Counted from the first letter of the stretch, positions 1 to 9,075 are shown. The stretch: DNA of 64,000 nucleotides from Arthrobacter sp. SLBN-100 (GCF_006715305.1 NZ_VFMY01000001.1:620001-684000), one strand, 5' to 3'. Numbers and translations: made by a program. The notes: generated by a model from the sequence alone, not told the origin.

Positions 1-444
1 AGCCGTCTTGATGACCTTGTGGTCCGGCTGCGAGGAGGGTGTGTCGTAGATGGTGCAGACCGCCGTCGGCAATCCCTGGGCCAGGACGGCGGACAGCATG
101 GTGCGGTAGTCGGCGTCGAACCTCTCCCTCGCCCCGCCAAGCATAAGCAGTGCCTCGGCTACTGAGGCAGGCTGCTCCTGCAACAGCGGCGCGTAGCCGA
201 GGGCGTCGTTTCCACCAACGCTGACCACCAGGTGGGTGGCGTCCGGGGGGAGGTCGCGGAGCTGGCGGGCGACGCCGGTGATGACATCCCCGTCGATGGC
301 CAGGAGCGAACATTTCCAGCCCGGCAGTTCCTGGCGAAGCTGGCTGATGACGTCCGGGCCGCCGCCAACATAGGCCCTGTTATCGAAGATGGAATCGCCC
401 AGCAGAACCACGTGGCCAAGGCTGGCCGCCGGAAATGCCTCCAT
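1..444 (-). CDS. SGNH/GDSL-type hydrolase, C-terminus cut by window edge
   Basis: An open reading frame runs leftward from an ATG at 444 off the window edge (148 codons visible). Near the N-terminus it reads VVLLGDSIFDN, the block I GDS motif with the nucleophilic serine, followed about 65 residues later by VSVGGNDALG, the block III GxND motif that contributes to the oxyanion hole. These two motifs in this spacing define the SGNH hydrolase fold (esterase/lipase-like). The catalytic Asp-His pair would lie beyond the window. No signal peptide is visible, so a cytoplasmic esterase is likely. The substrate cannot be inferred. Confidence 0.8.
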   Translation of the reverse strand, partial: MEAFPAASLGHVVLLGDSIFDNRAYVGGGPDVISQLRQELPGWKCSLLAIDGDVITGVARQLRDLPPDATHLVVSVGGNDALGYAPLLQEQPASVAEALLMLGGARERFDADYRTMLSAVLAQGLPTAVCTIYDTPSSQPDHKVIKTA

Positions 445-639
445 CAGGACATATTGCACCATTGCGGCGACTGTGGACAGAGCCAGGGTGCAATCGGCAG
501 CTCCACTCATTACGCACGACGTGCTGGGCCGCAGCCGGTCCACAGACGGACGCTGCACAAATCCAGCTGGCCCGAACCTTGATCCGGCAGTCCGCCTGCC
601 GGTTTCACGAACAAGAATCCCTCCGCACCATCGATGCTG

Positions 640-911
640 CGATTATTGACCGGCGCCACCACCTTCATCGGGCGCTTGAGCGTGAAATGGAAAAGGACAG
701 AAAGCGAAATGGAGCCGGCACCTCCGCTGAGGAAACTGCCAGGGTGCTGCGGCGTTTTGTACGCCAGGTGCTGCACACGCCTGCGGTCCGTGCAAGAGAA
801 ATGGCTGCTGCGGGCCGGCATGACGAGTACACGGCCGCGCTGGAGACACTCTTTGGCATCAGCGTCAACGTTGCCCATTCCGCCGGTGTCCCAAATGCCG
901 TTGGCTGGTAG
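640..911 (+). pseudogene. Remnant resembling the glutamyl-tRNA reductase C-terminal domain
   Basis: This stretch reads, in one plus frame ending at a TAG at 911, RRFVRQVLHTPAVRAREMAA followed by HDEYTAALETLFGI. This resembles the C-terminal dimerisation helix of glutamyl-tRNA reductase (HemA), with its HxPxVR and Y-x-x-AL-x-x-LFGI signatures. Nothing upstream corresponds to the catalytic or NADPH-binding domains and there is no start codon with a ribosome-binding site. I read it as a decayed gene fragment. The family assignment is from pattern recognition and is moderate. Confidence 0.5.
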
Positions 912-1260
912 GGACATTTCTAACCCCCTGGCCCGTAGCGCGAAGATACCCCTCACTTTCGCTCCGGCGCGGGACTGTCCGGACGAAGCACACCGATTTA
1001 GACTGGAGCATTCCGGGCAACCCCACTGCTTCCGGTCCGCGTTGAGGGCCATCCAGCAAGGATAGGAGGAAACCTATAGGAGAACCGGGACAAAGGCTGA
1101 ATCCCTGTGGCAGGCAGGTCAGTGCGGACCTGTGGAAAGTCATGGCGTTCAGCGAACCAGGCGGCAAAGAAATCTGACGCAGGGCGACGAAATCGTAGGG
1201 AACCCCCCGCGGACCGGGGAACTTCTAACGCCCGCTCGGGCGCAATATAAGGAGAATGCC
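912..1260. other. Intergenic stretch upstream of the CBS gene
   Basis: No convincing gene, RNA or repeat was recognised here. The only clear signal is the ribosome-binding site AAGGAG at 1249-1254 serving the CBS-domain gene. Confidence 0.5.
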
Positions 1261-1677
1261 ATGACCACTGCACGTGAAATTATGACCGGCGGCGTTGAAT
1301 GCATCGGTGAAAATGAAACCCTGGAAGCAGCGGCGCGCAAGATGAAAGACCTGGACGTCGGTGCACTCCCGATCTGCGGGGAGGACAACCGGCTCAAGGG
1401 CATGATCACGGACCGGGACATCGTCATTAAATGCTTCGCGGAGGGTGGTGATCCCCGGACCGCAAAGGCGGGGGATTTTGGCCAGGGCAAGCCGGTCACC
1501 ATCGGCGCGGACGATTCCATCGAAGAAGCGATCAGCACCATGCAGGAGCATCAGGTGCGTCGGCTTCCGGTCATTGACGGCCATGATCTGGTCGGCATCC
1601 TCACCCAGGCGGACATCGCGCGCAACTACCCGGAGGACAGAGTGGGGGAACTCGTCGAGCTCATTTCCTTCTACTGA
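1261..1677 (+). CDS. Two-CBS-domain protein
   Basis: The 138-residue protein consists almost entirely of a CBS pair. The first domain starts at MTTAREIMTGGVECI with the typical ITDRDIV segment near residue 57, and the second runs from about residue 72 (KPVTIGADDSIEEA) to the VGILTQADIAR segment. Stand-alone CBS pairs bind adenine nucleotides, and in actinobacteria they include hypoxia or stress proteins such as Hrp1. The ATG is preceded by AAGGAG at good spacing. It lies outside the island, next to the 3' end of the group II intron, and has no recognisable enzymatic domain. Confidence 0.9.
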   Translation: MTTAREIMTGGVECIGENETLEAAARKMKDLDVGALPICGEDNRLKGMITDRDIVIKCFAEGGDPRTAKAGDFGQGKPVTIGADDSIEEAISTMQEHQVRRLPVIDGHDLVGILTQADIARNYPEDRVGELVELISFY

Positions 1678-1717
1678 GTGGACCTCATACCGCCAACTAC
1701 AAACCGCATGGCTGGAG

Positions 1718-3627
1718 AATCGAGTAGGAGGGCCGGGTTTCCCGGCCCTCCTCTCACACCACCGTACGTGCGGGCCTCGCATACGGCGGTTCGCTAGGTC
1801 GTTGAAAACGGTCCCAAGCAGTGTGAAAGAGTAGGAAGCCTTCCTCCACCCAGTGTTGGTTGGGGAGGGCGCGTTGGAGAATGGGCGAGCCCGCGATCCG
1901 CCAGTAGGCGCGGCTGGTCATGCCCCATTGGTAGGCCAGATTAGGCCTGATCCCGAGCTTGCGCAGCTTTGCCACCCGTGTTCGCGGACGTTTCCATTCC
2001 TTCCACCGGATTTGGCGCATCCTTCGTCTGAACCACTCATCAAGGTCGGAGAACTTCCGCGGCGTCTGTGACAGCCGGAAGTAGCCCATCCATCCCCGGA
2101 CATAGCGGTTCAGTTGCTGGATGCGGTCAGCCATGGAAATACTCCATTTGCGCGAGGTCAATTCCCTGATGCGGTCCTTCATGCGTTTGAACGCCTTCGG
2201 AGCGATCCGGATTTTCACCTCACCCTTGGCGAAGTAGAACCCGAAACCCAGCAATGTAGCTACACTTGCCGGATTAATCGTGGACTTCTGCCGGTTGACC
2301 CTCAATTTCAGGCCTGTTTCAAGCACTTTCGTTGCCCGATCCAGCACCCGTTCCGCGGCTCTCCTGGACTTCACAAAGACCCTGATGTCATCGGCATACC
2401 GCACGAAACGGTGCCCCCGGCCCCAGAACTCCTGATCAAAATCGTCCAGCATGATGTTCGACAGCAACGGCGACAAAGGCGACCCCTGCGGGGTCCCCTC
2501 CACCGTCGGTTGCCGCACCCCATCAGCCATGATCCCGGCTTCAAGATAGCGCCGAATCAACTTCAAGAGCCGCTTGTCTTTCACTTTCCGCGCAACCCTG
2601 GCCATCAGCACGTCGTGGTTCACCCGGTCAAAGAACGCATCCAGGTCAACCTCCACCACCCACCGATACCCCTGTGAAATCACCGTTCGGGCGACCTTCA
2701 CAGCATCATGGGCGCTTCTGCCCGGCCGGAACCCATACGAGACCGGCACGAACCCCGGATCAAAGACCGGGGACGGGACTTGCGCGACTGCCTGCTGGAT
2801 CAATCGATCCAGCACGGACGGTACTCCCAGTTTCCGTTCCCCGCCGTCAGGTTTGGGAATCATCACCTGACGAACCGGCAACGGAGCATAAGTACCCGCA
2901 TCCAACGCTTCCCGCGTTTCTGTCCAATGTCCTAAACACCACGCACGAAGTTCGTCCGTGCGCAGCCCGTCAGCACCGGCAGCACCCCGGTTACGCTCAA
3001 CACGTTTCAACGCGATCATCAGATTCTGCCGGGAAAACACTGCCTCCCACAGATCCGATGTATCCCTGATGTTCTCCCCGATACCCGCCGGGTCCTCACT
3101 ACGCACAGACAGGGGCTCTCCCGGATTCACCGTTCGCTCCTTCACTCTCTGTCCCACCACTCCCGTGGGTTGGCTGCGATTCTTGTGGGAACACGCGAGA
3201 AGCACCGCTTCAAACCATCAATTCCCAGCGTTCAGCCCTTCCCGGCAATCACGCATGATTCCGCCGGTACTATGGCCTCGGCTGACTTCTGCCCCATCAG
3301 CAACGACCCTTAGAGCCGCACCGCTCCACCCGGTAAACCGGATGACGCACTGGGACAGATCTCCCCAGATAAGAACATTCACTTTCCCCCTGCCGCCGCC
3401 GCATTTACACACTGGCCGTTTCGGTGGAACGGGCTTCACCATTTGTGGCTGGCTTACCCCGACCAGCACGCCTTCTATGCGGTTCGTGTCCCTCGGTGCA
3501 GGGATTTGCCTCCGGCTTCCTTCCCACCCCATCTCACGATGACGCAGTTGCCCTTGGCTAGAAGTTAAACCACCTTCTCCTTCAGAGGACTTTCACCTCC
3601 AAGCAAATGCCCATGCTGGGCAACCAC
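1718..3627 (-). mobile_element. Group II intron (IIC-like) with encoded reverse transcriptase
   Basis: The reverse transcriptase gene lies in a minus-strand RNA element. At its 3' end a domain V-like helix (complement of about 1763-1797, containing GCACGTACGGT) is followed by a domain VI hairpin at 1727-1753 with an apparent bulged A (complement of 1725) a few nucleotides from the proposed 3' end. The 5' side starts immediately after a strong terminator hairpin (3631-3665), which is the classic target of class C introns. The reverse transcriptase lacks an endonuclease domain, also typical of this class. Exact boundaries (about 3627 and about 1718) are inferred, not proven. Confidence 0.7.
1754..3130 (-). 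CDS. ltrA: Group II intron reverse transcriptase/maturase
   Basis: The protein of about 458 residues carries ordered reverse transcriptase motifs: VSYGFRPGRSAHDA, GTPQGSPLSPLLSNIMLDDFD-type domain 4 (partly quoted), and the catalytic FVRYADD box, followed by a maturase (X) region with YVRGWMGYFRLS. It ends without an HNH endonuclease domain. Its role is splicing and retrohoming of the host intron. I chose the GTG at 3130 because AAGGAG lies 6 nt upstream; the frame is also open further upstream. The last codons overlap the domain V RNA. The reading frame is intact. Confidence 0.9.
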   Translation of the reverse strand: MNPGEPLSVRSEDPAGIGENIRDTSDLWEAVFSRQNLMIALKRVERNRGAAGADGLRTDELRAWCLGHWTETREALDAGTYAPLPVRQVMIPKPDGGERKLGVPSVLDRLIQQAVAQVPSPVFDPGFVPVSYGFRPGRSAHDAVKVARTVISQGYRWVVEVDLDAFFDRVNHDVLMARVARKVKDKRLLKLIRRYLEAGIMADGVRQPTVEGTPQGSPLSPLLSNIMLDDFDQEFWGRGHRFVRYADDIRVFVKSRRAAERVLDRATKVLETGLKLRVNRQKSTINPASVATLLGFGFYFAKGEVKIRIAPKAFKRMKDRIRELTSRKWSISMADRIQQLNRYVRGWMGYFRLSQTPRKFSDLDEWFRRRMRQIRWKEWKRPRTRVAKLRKLGIRPNLAYQWGMTSRAYWRIAGSPILQRALPNQHWVEEGFLLFHTAWDRFQRPSEPPYARPARTVV

Positions 3628-3630
3628 AAA

Positions 3631-3665
3631 GAAGCCCCGGAAAATCACTGATTTTCCGGGGCTTC
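3631..3665 (-). terminator. Perfect hairpin terminator at the island/intron junction
   Basis: The stem GAAGCCCCGGAAAATCA (3631-3647) pairs perfectly with 3649-3665. Read on the minus strand it is followed by TTCTTTG. It probably was the terminator of the original tRNA-Leu before island integration, and the group II intron starts a few bases beyond it. Confidence 0.8.
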
Positions 3666-3667
3666 CG

Positions 3668-3696
3668 TTTGTGCGCGGAGGGGGACTTGAACCCCC
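3668..3696. repeat. attL-type direct repeat (copy of the tRNA-Leu 3' end)
   Basis: This 29-bp sequence is identical to 44273-44301, which covers the T-arm and acceptor 3' strand of tRNA-Leu. No other tRNA parts are present on this side, so it is an attachment-site duplicate, not a tRNA gene. Confidence 0.85.
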
Positions 3697-3786
3697 TTCA
3701 CGGCGTGTCGTCAACTACAAGATCGCCTAGATTTCGGGCTTTTTGTTACTGCTTGTTCCAGTAAACAATCCTGGGAGCTCCCAGTT

Positions 3787-3823
3787 CCACCCACGTCACC
3801 CACGCGAAAAACCACCCACGCGG
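3787..3823. repeat. Three direct CCACCCACG repeats, probable integrase arm sites (left)
   Basis: CCACCCACG (3787-3795), CACCCACGCG (3797-3806) and CCACCCACGCGG (3812-3823) lie about 100 bp inside the left att repeat. The same sequence occurs twice, inverted, inside the right att repeat. Paired arrangement at both ends fits arm-type binding sites of a tyrosine integrase. Confidence 0.6.
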
Positions 3824-3958
3824 CGTCCCGCGACAGGTCCTTACAGATACTCGTAAAGACGCCTTGTTACCGAAACGTACACCCGTCGAAAAAGTTGAGG
3901 CATAGGGGTATCCGTAAGTAGGGAATATTCCTAGAATCACACGATGAGGGGCACGGCG

Positions 3959-4231
3959 ATGACGGCCACGGAACACAGAAATGAACTGATAACACCAGAT
4001 CAGCTTGCGGAGCGTCTTGGTGTTTCCTTGCGCATGGTGCGGGAGATGTACTATACGAACACTTGGCCGCATCTCCGGTTGAACAAACGAACCGTTCGTT
4101 TCACAGAGCATCACTACGAACAAATCCTTGAGCTCAGCGAGAAGAGGCCCGCTACTTTGGTCCGTAAAAGCACATCTGCACAGAAGGCATCCGAGCTGGC
4201 CGAACTGCTGAGCCAAAAGCGGCCGGCTTAA
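3959..4231 (+). CDS. Excisionase-like helix-turn-helix protein
   Basis: The small protein of about 90 residues begins MTATEHRNELITPDQLAERL and continues GVSLRMVREMYYTNTWPHLR, a winged HTH of the excisionase/MerR-like type (PDQLAERLGVS pattern, then basic residues and RTVRF). The ATG at 3959 is preceded by AGGGG at 7 nt; an in-frame ATG at 3944 is the alternative. As the first gene inside the left attachment repeat it is probably the recombination directionality factor, or a regulator, of the island. Confidence 0.7.
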   Translation: MTATEHRNELITPDQLAERLGVSLRMVREMYYTNTWPHLRLNKRTVRFTEHHYEQILELSEKRPATLVRKSTSAQKASELAELLSQKRPA

Positions 4232-4351
4232 GGCATGCGCTTCGCTGCCCGTCTGCAGCCGAGAGCCGTCGCTGGGATTGGGCAAGACACCAAAGGCCAC
4301 AAGAGTGCACCCAGGGCCGCCTGCAGGCGTCCAGCGCCGCTTCCTGAACTT

Positions 4352-5044
4352 CTACAAGGCTTGCTCGTCGAACGTCTCACCGATGATCGTGTCGATATTC
4401 GTTTCGCCCTCCATCAGCAGTTTGGCGAACCGATCTTCGTGATGGCGGTTGTGAGGGAAGAGCCCCGTTGGTGAAGCGGACAGCGGCGTTGGAGAACGCG
4501 TTCTTGGCTCCCAGCTTGATCCAGTCCGCGTCCCTCCAGTCGTTCGATGGCTTGGCCCAAGCTCCTTCTGATGATCGAGGCGCGGGCGGCGTTGGTGTCC
4601 ACAGCAGTGGTCAGGACATCGAGGGTGTCGCCGTGGATGGGCTCGTGTACCGACCCGGCCCAGGTGCGGGTCTGCTGCCAGCCCTCGTTCAGCGATGCCC
4701 GACCAGGGCGCTTCGTCATCTTCGCCGCTACGGCCGGATTCGACGGTGTTCGTGATCTCGTCAGCCATGTCGTCATTCGAGAAGGACATCTTGCTGCCTC
4801 CCACATTGACGTGGGTTTCGAGCTTGCCGTCGATGTTGAAGTCGAAGGCCATTTCAGGTGTGCCTACGCTGGCGGGTAGCGGCGGGAGGTTGCCGAGATC
4901 CCTGTTGTGGAGGTCAACGCTGCCCTGGAAAGGCACAGAAACCGCGGGAGCTGAGCTGTTCAGGTCGAAGCCCGGCTCGGCGTGGGCGGTGGGGACGAAC
5001 TGGCCGCCGCCGGGGATGCCTCGAGGCTGGCGTGAATACGTCAT
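4352..5044 (-). pseudogene. Frameshifted gene with N-terminal GGQF-HAEP motif
   Basis: The N-terminus reads MTYSRQPRGIPGGGQFVPTA then HAEPGFDL, the shared island motif. Coding character then passes through all three minus frames: the segment GRASLNEGWQQTRTWAGSVH lies in a second frame, DWIKLGAKNAFSNAAVRFTN in a third, and the C-terminus RFAKLLMEGETNIDTIIGET returns to the first frame, ending at TAG (4352-4354). At least three indels near 4745, 4530 and 4475 are needed. The start ATG at 5044 is 7 nt downstream of the CCGCACACAG promoter motif. The downstream domain is not recognised. Confidence 0.65.
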
Positions 5045-5051
5045 GACTTAC

Positions 5052-5061
5052 CTGTGTGCGG
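5052..5061 (-). promoter_or_regulatory. Leaderless-type promoter motif CCGCACACAG
   Basis: The motif ends 7 nt before the ATG at 5044 of a GGQF-motif gene. Confidence 0.6.
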
Positions 5062-5089
5062 CTGTTAGTGGTCCGGTCTAGCGGGCTAT

Positions 5090-5639
5090 GGCGGGACTCT
5101 GTTGACATCACGGGACGGCGGGAGCATTCTTCAAACTTCCTCAGAGTTGCCGACAGCGGTTCCAATCGAAGTGAGGTATCAAGAACAACGTCATCGAGCG
5201 TGAAGTTCAAATCACCTTTACTTCCACTGGGCAGCAAAATAACCTGACGGCCAGCAGCATCTTTCTATTTGGAAACGCCCTCGTAGGACCCTTCGCTGGA
5301 GGTGCCAACCTCACAGTGAAGCTCGTCCCCGATCCACCCTTCCGGTTCAGTGTCGCCAGACTACACGTCATCCAACTCCAAACACGACAGTTCGACAACG
5401 ACGGCTTCAAATGGCCGAATCAGTTTTCCCTCATGGTCGGCGAAACGACCAGCGATTTCATCAAGGTTCAGGTTGCTCGGACGGACACGCTTCAAAATGG
5501 CGCCGGGTGGGGGCAAAATCTCATGATCGACATCCTCATCGTCGACAATGGTGTCGAGCCCTTGGTCACCAGTGGCTGAAGAGGTAGAAGCCTGAGGCAG
5601 GTCAGGGAAATCATCGAATTTGACTTGCCGATCCTCCAT
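5090..5639 (-). pseudogene. Hypothetical gene interrupted by two in-frame TAG codons
   Basis: From ATG 5639 the frame reads MEDRQVKFDDFPDLP and continues to VVVELSCLELDDV, then a TAG (5361-5363), SGDTEPEGWIGDELHC, EVGTSSEGSYEGVSK, a second TAG (about 5265), and KDAAGRQVILLPSGSKGDLN onward to LEPLSATLRKFEEC. All three blocks are in the same frame and have protein-like composition. The 3' end is unclear because the frame runs into the next gene. Either two nonsense mutations or amber readthrough would explain it. No family is recognised. Confidence 0.45.
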
Positions 5640-5726
5640 CTCGTCTCAGAGTCTGGGCCCGGGCCGGCTGAGTCGCGGACCCTTGACCCTCATAGGCTCG
5701 TTCAGATCAACGGCTTGTCGCTCACT

Positions 5727-6017
5727 ATGGAGAACGTGAGGACACCAACGTACCGGGAGTGGGCGGGGTCAGGGCCTGTTCCGCAGCTCGTGCGTCACCT
5801 CCCCGCGCGCCGTGCAGCTGCCGCCAAGCGTGTTGCTGCAGTCCAGGGGGAACCTGCCGAAGTGGCCGAGCGGGAAGCCATGCAGACGGCGACAAATTTG
5901 GTCCGGGCGGCGCGGAGGAGGACGAAGCGTGCGGGGAGGACTGGGCCACACAGCAGAGTAGTTAGGAGACTCTCTCAGGCTGCACGGATAGCTGAGGCGT
6001 CGTGCTTCGGCTGGTAG
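5727..6017 (+). CDS. Possible small basic protein (uncertain)
   Basis: An ATG-initiated frame of 96 residues (MENVRTPTYREWAGSG...) is rich in Arg and Ala and has a helical segment around EPAEVAEREAMQTATNLVRA. There is no clear ribosome-binding site, and its last part overlaps the convergent gene ending at 5975. It is the only plausible content of 5640-5974; it may equally be non-coding. Confidence 0.25.
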   Translation: MENVRTPTYREWAGSGPVPQLVRHLPARRAAAAKRVAAVQGEPAEVAEREAMQTATNLVRAARRRTKRAGRTGPHSRVVRRLSQAARIAEASCFGW

Positions 6018-6520
6018 AGATACTGCCCCGCTACCTCGTCCGCAGCGCCTGCGACGACCGCTGCGATGTCGATTCGGAGAGTGGCTCCGGCAGCCTCGAC
6101 GCCATCAATTTCTCCGAGCGCACCGGCACGTTCTTGCCGAATCTCGGCTATAACGGTATCCGCCCAGTCCCCGAAACGGTGGGCCGGCAGGATCCTGCCG
6201 GCGCTGTCCAGGACATTGGACAGCATGACAGGACTGCCATCCTTCACCGAGACGATAATGGTCGCGGCATCGGGGTGCTGCTGCAGGACATGGTGGGCGG
6301 CGGCCGCGCACGCGATGGCCCGCTGCCGGGTCTCAACCATGAGCAGCTGGTCCTGCAGGAAGGCCCGCCGGCGCGCCAGCAGCGGCGTCTCGGCGGTCGC
6401 CAGCGCGGCTAGGTCCGCTGTGGACCTCAAGTCGAGGCTGAAAGCCGGTTCTGCGCGGGCGATGCCGGCGAATTGGCCTCCGGTGGGGATGTGGGGCTGG
6501 GGGCTAGTGATGGTGGTCAT
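5975..6520 (-). CDS. GGQF-motif protein, function unknown
   Basis: The 181-residue protein begins MTTITSPQPHIPTGGQFAGI then ARAEPAFSLDL, the shared island N-terminal motif. The body is Ala-rich and alpha-helical (LARRRAFLQDQLLMVETRQR), followed by TIIVSVKDGSPVMLSNVLDS, probably a small alpha/beta domain. No signal peptide or membrane segment is seen. The frame is intact and ends in TGA. The ATG at 6520 lies 7 nt after a CCGTACACAT promoter motif with no Shine-Dalgarno sequence, so the mRNA is probably leaderless. Function unknown. Confidence 0.75.
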   Translation of the reverse strand: MTTITSPQPHIPTGGQFAGIARAEPAFSLDLRSTADLAALATAETPLLARRRAFLQDQLLMVETRQRAIACAAAAHHVLQQHPDAATIIVSVKDGSPVMLSNVLDSAGRILPAHRFGDWADTVIAEIRQERAGALGEIDGVEAAGATLRIDIAAVVAGAADEVAGQYLYQPKHDASAIRAA

Positions 6521-6527
6521 ACTCCGG

Positions 6528-6537
6528 ATGTGTACGG
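6528..6537 (-). promoter_or_regulatory. Leaderless-type promoter motif CCGTACACAT
   Basis: The motif ends 7 nt before the ATG at 6520. Confidence 0.65.
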
Positions 6538-6680
6538 CTACTGTGGAGTACGCCAGGTCACTTGCCTGACCCTCCGGATAACCGCGGCAAATAGGGTAGC
6601 CGGCGCCCATTGACGGTGGGGCGCTGGCTTCCTACCATAAAGCCCTTAGATGAGAGCCAACGCTGAAGCGGAGCCTGCGA

Positions 6681-7589
6681 GTGGGACAGCCAAAGAACCG
6701 TAAACCCGCCAAAGCTTCTGCGGGGAAGAAGGCGCCATCGCGTCCGTCTACTGGCGGAAATGTTCGGTGGTGGAAGAGACCTTTGGTCTGGGGCGGAACC
6801 CTCCTGTTGGCCGCGATAGGCGCTGCGATCACTGCCTGGCTCCAGCCCAGGATCACAGACGCAATCGAGACGGTCATTGAAAGTGGGGATCCGATCTCCG
6901 TCGTTACTTCACTGAAGCCATCCGATGGGGACGTATCGCTCCCGGCGAGCAGGTCACTTTCCAGCGCAGACCTCGAACGGATGAACGCCCTGGAGCCAGC
7001 CGCTCAAATTGCCTGGCTTGAAGAGAACAGCGGTGTGCCGGTGGGGGCGCGGGAATTCACCGTGACCATGAAAGGCAACCGTAGTCACTTGGTACGGGTA
7101 ACCGACATTCGACCCGTAAGCGAATGCGAGGACCCGAGCCGCGGAACTCTCGTGAGGACTGGATGGGGGAGGGGAGCCGTGCCCCCGTCAACTATCCTCT
7201 ACTTATTCGTCGATGATCCGGCAAAACCTGTAGAGCTTTACACACCGGGCGCCGCCCAGACCGAACCCTTTTTTCCAGGACGCACGATCACCCTCAGTAG
7301 TCCCGAAGAAGAAGAATATGTGGTCCTGAATCTCATTCCGAGCAGAACAAAACTGTGCAAGGTCCATGTCGAGATGACCGTTATGGACGGCGAGAAGGAG
7401 ATCAAGCAGCGGATTACAGATCAGGACATTGTGCTCGCTCCCTTCGAGGAAGCCATCGATCCGTCGCGGGAATCCGCATACGAGGCCGTCTATTTAGGCG
7501 GCAGTATCTGCAAGAAGGTCGTTCCTGCTCCCGAAGACTATGAGCAGGACATCAAGTCGGCGTGTGGGCCCGGCAACTACAGGGGCTAA
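6681..7589 (+). CDS. Membrane-anchored hypothetical protein
   Basis: The 302-residue protein has a basic, Lys/Pro/Ser-rich cytoplasmic N-terminus (about 30 residues), one transmembrane helix near residues 37-55 (WGGTLLLAAIGAAITAWL) and a long extracytoplasmic domain. Two segments look like beta-strand-rich sandwich sequence (REFTVTMKGNRSHLVRVTDI and KVHVEMTVMDGEKEIKQRI). Cys residues at EC, LC, IC and AC could form disulfides. Start GTG 6681 follows GGAG at suitable distance. The frame is intact. No family is recognised; it resembles single-pass accessory proteins of actinobacterial mobile elements. Confidence 0.75.
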   Translation: MGQPKNRKPAKASAGKKAPSRPSTGGNVRWWKRPLVWGGTLLLAAIGAAITAWLQPRITDAIETVIESGDPISVVTSLKPSDGDVSLPASRSLSSADLERMNALEPAAQIAWLEENSGVPVGAREFTVTMKGNRSHLVRVTDIRPVSECEDPSRGTLVRTGWGRGAVPPSTILYLFVDDPAKPVELYTPGAAQTEPFFPGRTITLSSPEEEEYVVLNLIPSRTKLCKVHVEMTVMDGEKEIKQRITDQDIVLAPFEEAIDPSRESAYEAVYLGGSICKKVVPAPEDYEQDIKSACGPGNYRG

Positions 7590-7658
7590 CGACAAGCGAC
7601 CACGAGCATCGGACGGTATCGTCTGCCCCATGCTGGTGGTTGCTCGTGTAGACGCTCG

Positions 7659-7760
7659 CTAATCCTTCGGCCGGAAGCCGATGGACTCCTCGACACCGAC
7701 GGCCTGCCCGTCCAGGAACGTGTGGAAATCATCCTCGTCGCGGTAGCGGAACAGTCCGTG
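7659..7760 (-). pseudogene. 3' fragment of an unknown gene
   Basis: On the minus strand this short segment encodes HGLFRYRDEDDFHTFLDGQA then VGVEESIGFRPKD and a TAG. It reads as a genuine C-terminus but has no upstream gene: it abuts the start of the Fic gene on the other strand, so a deletion or recombination joined two gene pieces near 7760. Confidence 0.45.
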
Positions 7761-7761
7761 A

Positions 7762-9014
7762 CTGGCTGCGGCGATTCCCGCCGGCGGGGAGTTTGCTGCC
7801 AACGTGCATGCCGAGCCCGGCTTCTCCCTGCCCGTTGGTACGGCGGCCTGGCCCGCGATTGGCTACGAGGAGCACCCCTGGGAGACCGACCTCGACCGCG
7901 GCGCCTCCCAGCGGCAGCGGCTGCTGGCCCGCGGGCCTTACGAGGCCGCCGTCACTCCTGCGATCGCAGACCTGGATCCTTCCATCGATTCCCGCACCCA
8001 GGCCCTGCCTGAGGCGGCAACCCTGGAGATGGTCCGCTTCGACGCCGAACTGGGCCGGGACACCACTCCTTTCGCCGCACTGCTGCTGCGCAGTGAATCC
8101 GCGTCCAGCTCCCAAATCGAGAACCTGACCGCAGGCGCCCGCAAGATTGCCCTGGCCCAGCTGGGTGACACCTCAAGCAAAACGCTTCCCTGATCGCTTC
8201 CAACGTCAAGGCGCTGCAGGCTGCGATCGATCTGTCCGAGGACCTGTCGGTGGAGAACATCGCCGTCATGCACCTTGCCCTGCTCAATGCCTCGGACAGC
8301 AACATCGCAGGGGAGTACCGGGACGCTCAGAACTGGATCCGCGGTAACTCGCCGCACACCGCAGAGTTCGTCCCGCCCCATCCTGACCGCGTCCTGCCGG
8401 CCATGGATGACCTGGTGGCGTTCATGCGCCGCGACGACATTCCCGCGCTGACCCAGGCTGCGATCGCGCACGCCCAATTCGAAACCATCCACCCGTTCGC
8501 GGACGGCAACGGCCGAACCAGCCGAGCCATCGTCAGCGCGCTGCTGCGGGCCAAGGGCGTCACCGAGAATGTCACAGTCCCGGTGTCCTCCGGACTACTG
8601 ACAGATACCCGCCTGTACTTCGATGCCCTGAGTGCCTATCGCGAAGGAGCCACCCAGCCCATCGTGGAACGCTTCGCCGAGTCCGCTGTGAGGGCTGTCG
8701 ACAATGGCCGCCAGCTGGCGGCCGACATCCAGGCGGCAGAGGAAAGCTACCGTGAGCGGCTGGCCGGAGGCCCATCGTCCGTCCGCAGAGTCCTGGACCT
8801 GGTACCGCGGGAGCCGGCGCTGACCGCAGAGATGGTTGCAGAACACACCGAGACGTCTCTGGCGACAGCGTACCGGGCCGTCGAACGGTTGGAAGCAGCG
8901 GGCATCCTGGCATCCGCCGGCAAGATCCGCGGCACCCGCGTCTGGGTAGCTCCCGACATCATCGCGGCCCTGGACGCCTTCGCTGACCGGGCAGGGCGTC
9001 GGACCCGGCATTAG
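7762..9014 (+). pseudogene. Fic-family protein (AMPylase-like), frameshifted
   Basis: The frame opens at about 7762 with IPAGGEFAANVHAEPGFSL (island motif) but has no proper start, suggesting N-terminal loss. A Fic N-terminal helical region follows (SASSSQIENLTAG). At about 8172 one base appears to be missing: KQNASLIASNVKALQAAIDL continues in the next frame. The Fic core HPFADGNGRTSR is complete near 8494-8529, with the catalytic His and phosphate-binding GNGR loop, and a C-terminal winged HTH (TAEMVAEHTETSLATAYRAV) ends at TAG 9014. Fic proteins transfer AMP to target proteins. As written it would give only truncated products; restoring one base gives a standard Fic protein. Confidence 0.8.
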
Positions 9015-9075
9015 CCAGATATGTCCCGTCCACGGGGTAGCCTGCACAGGAAGACGACTTCAGGGTGGGGGAACG

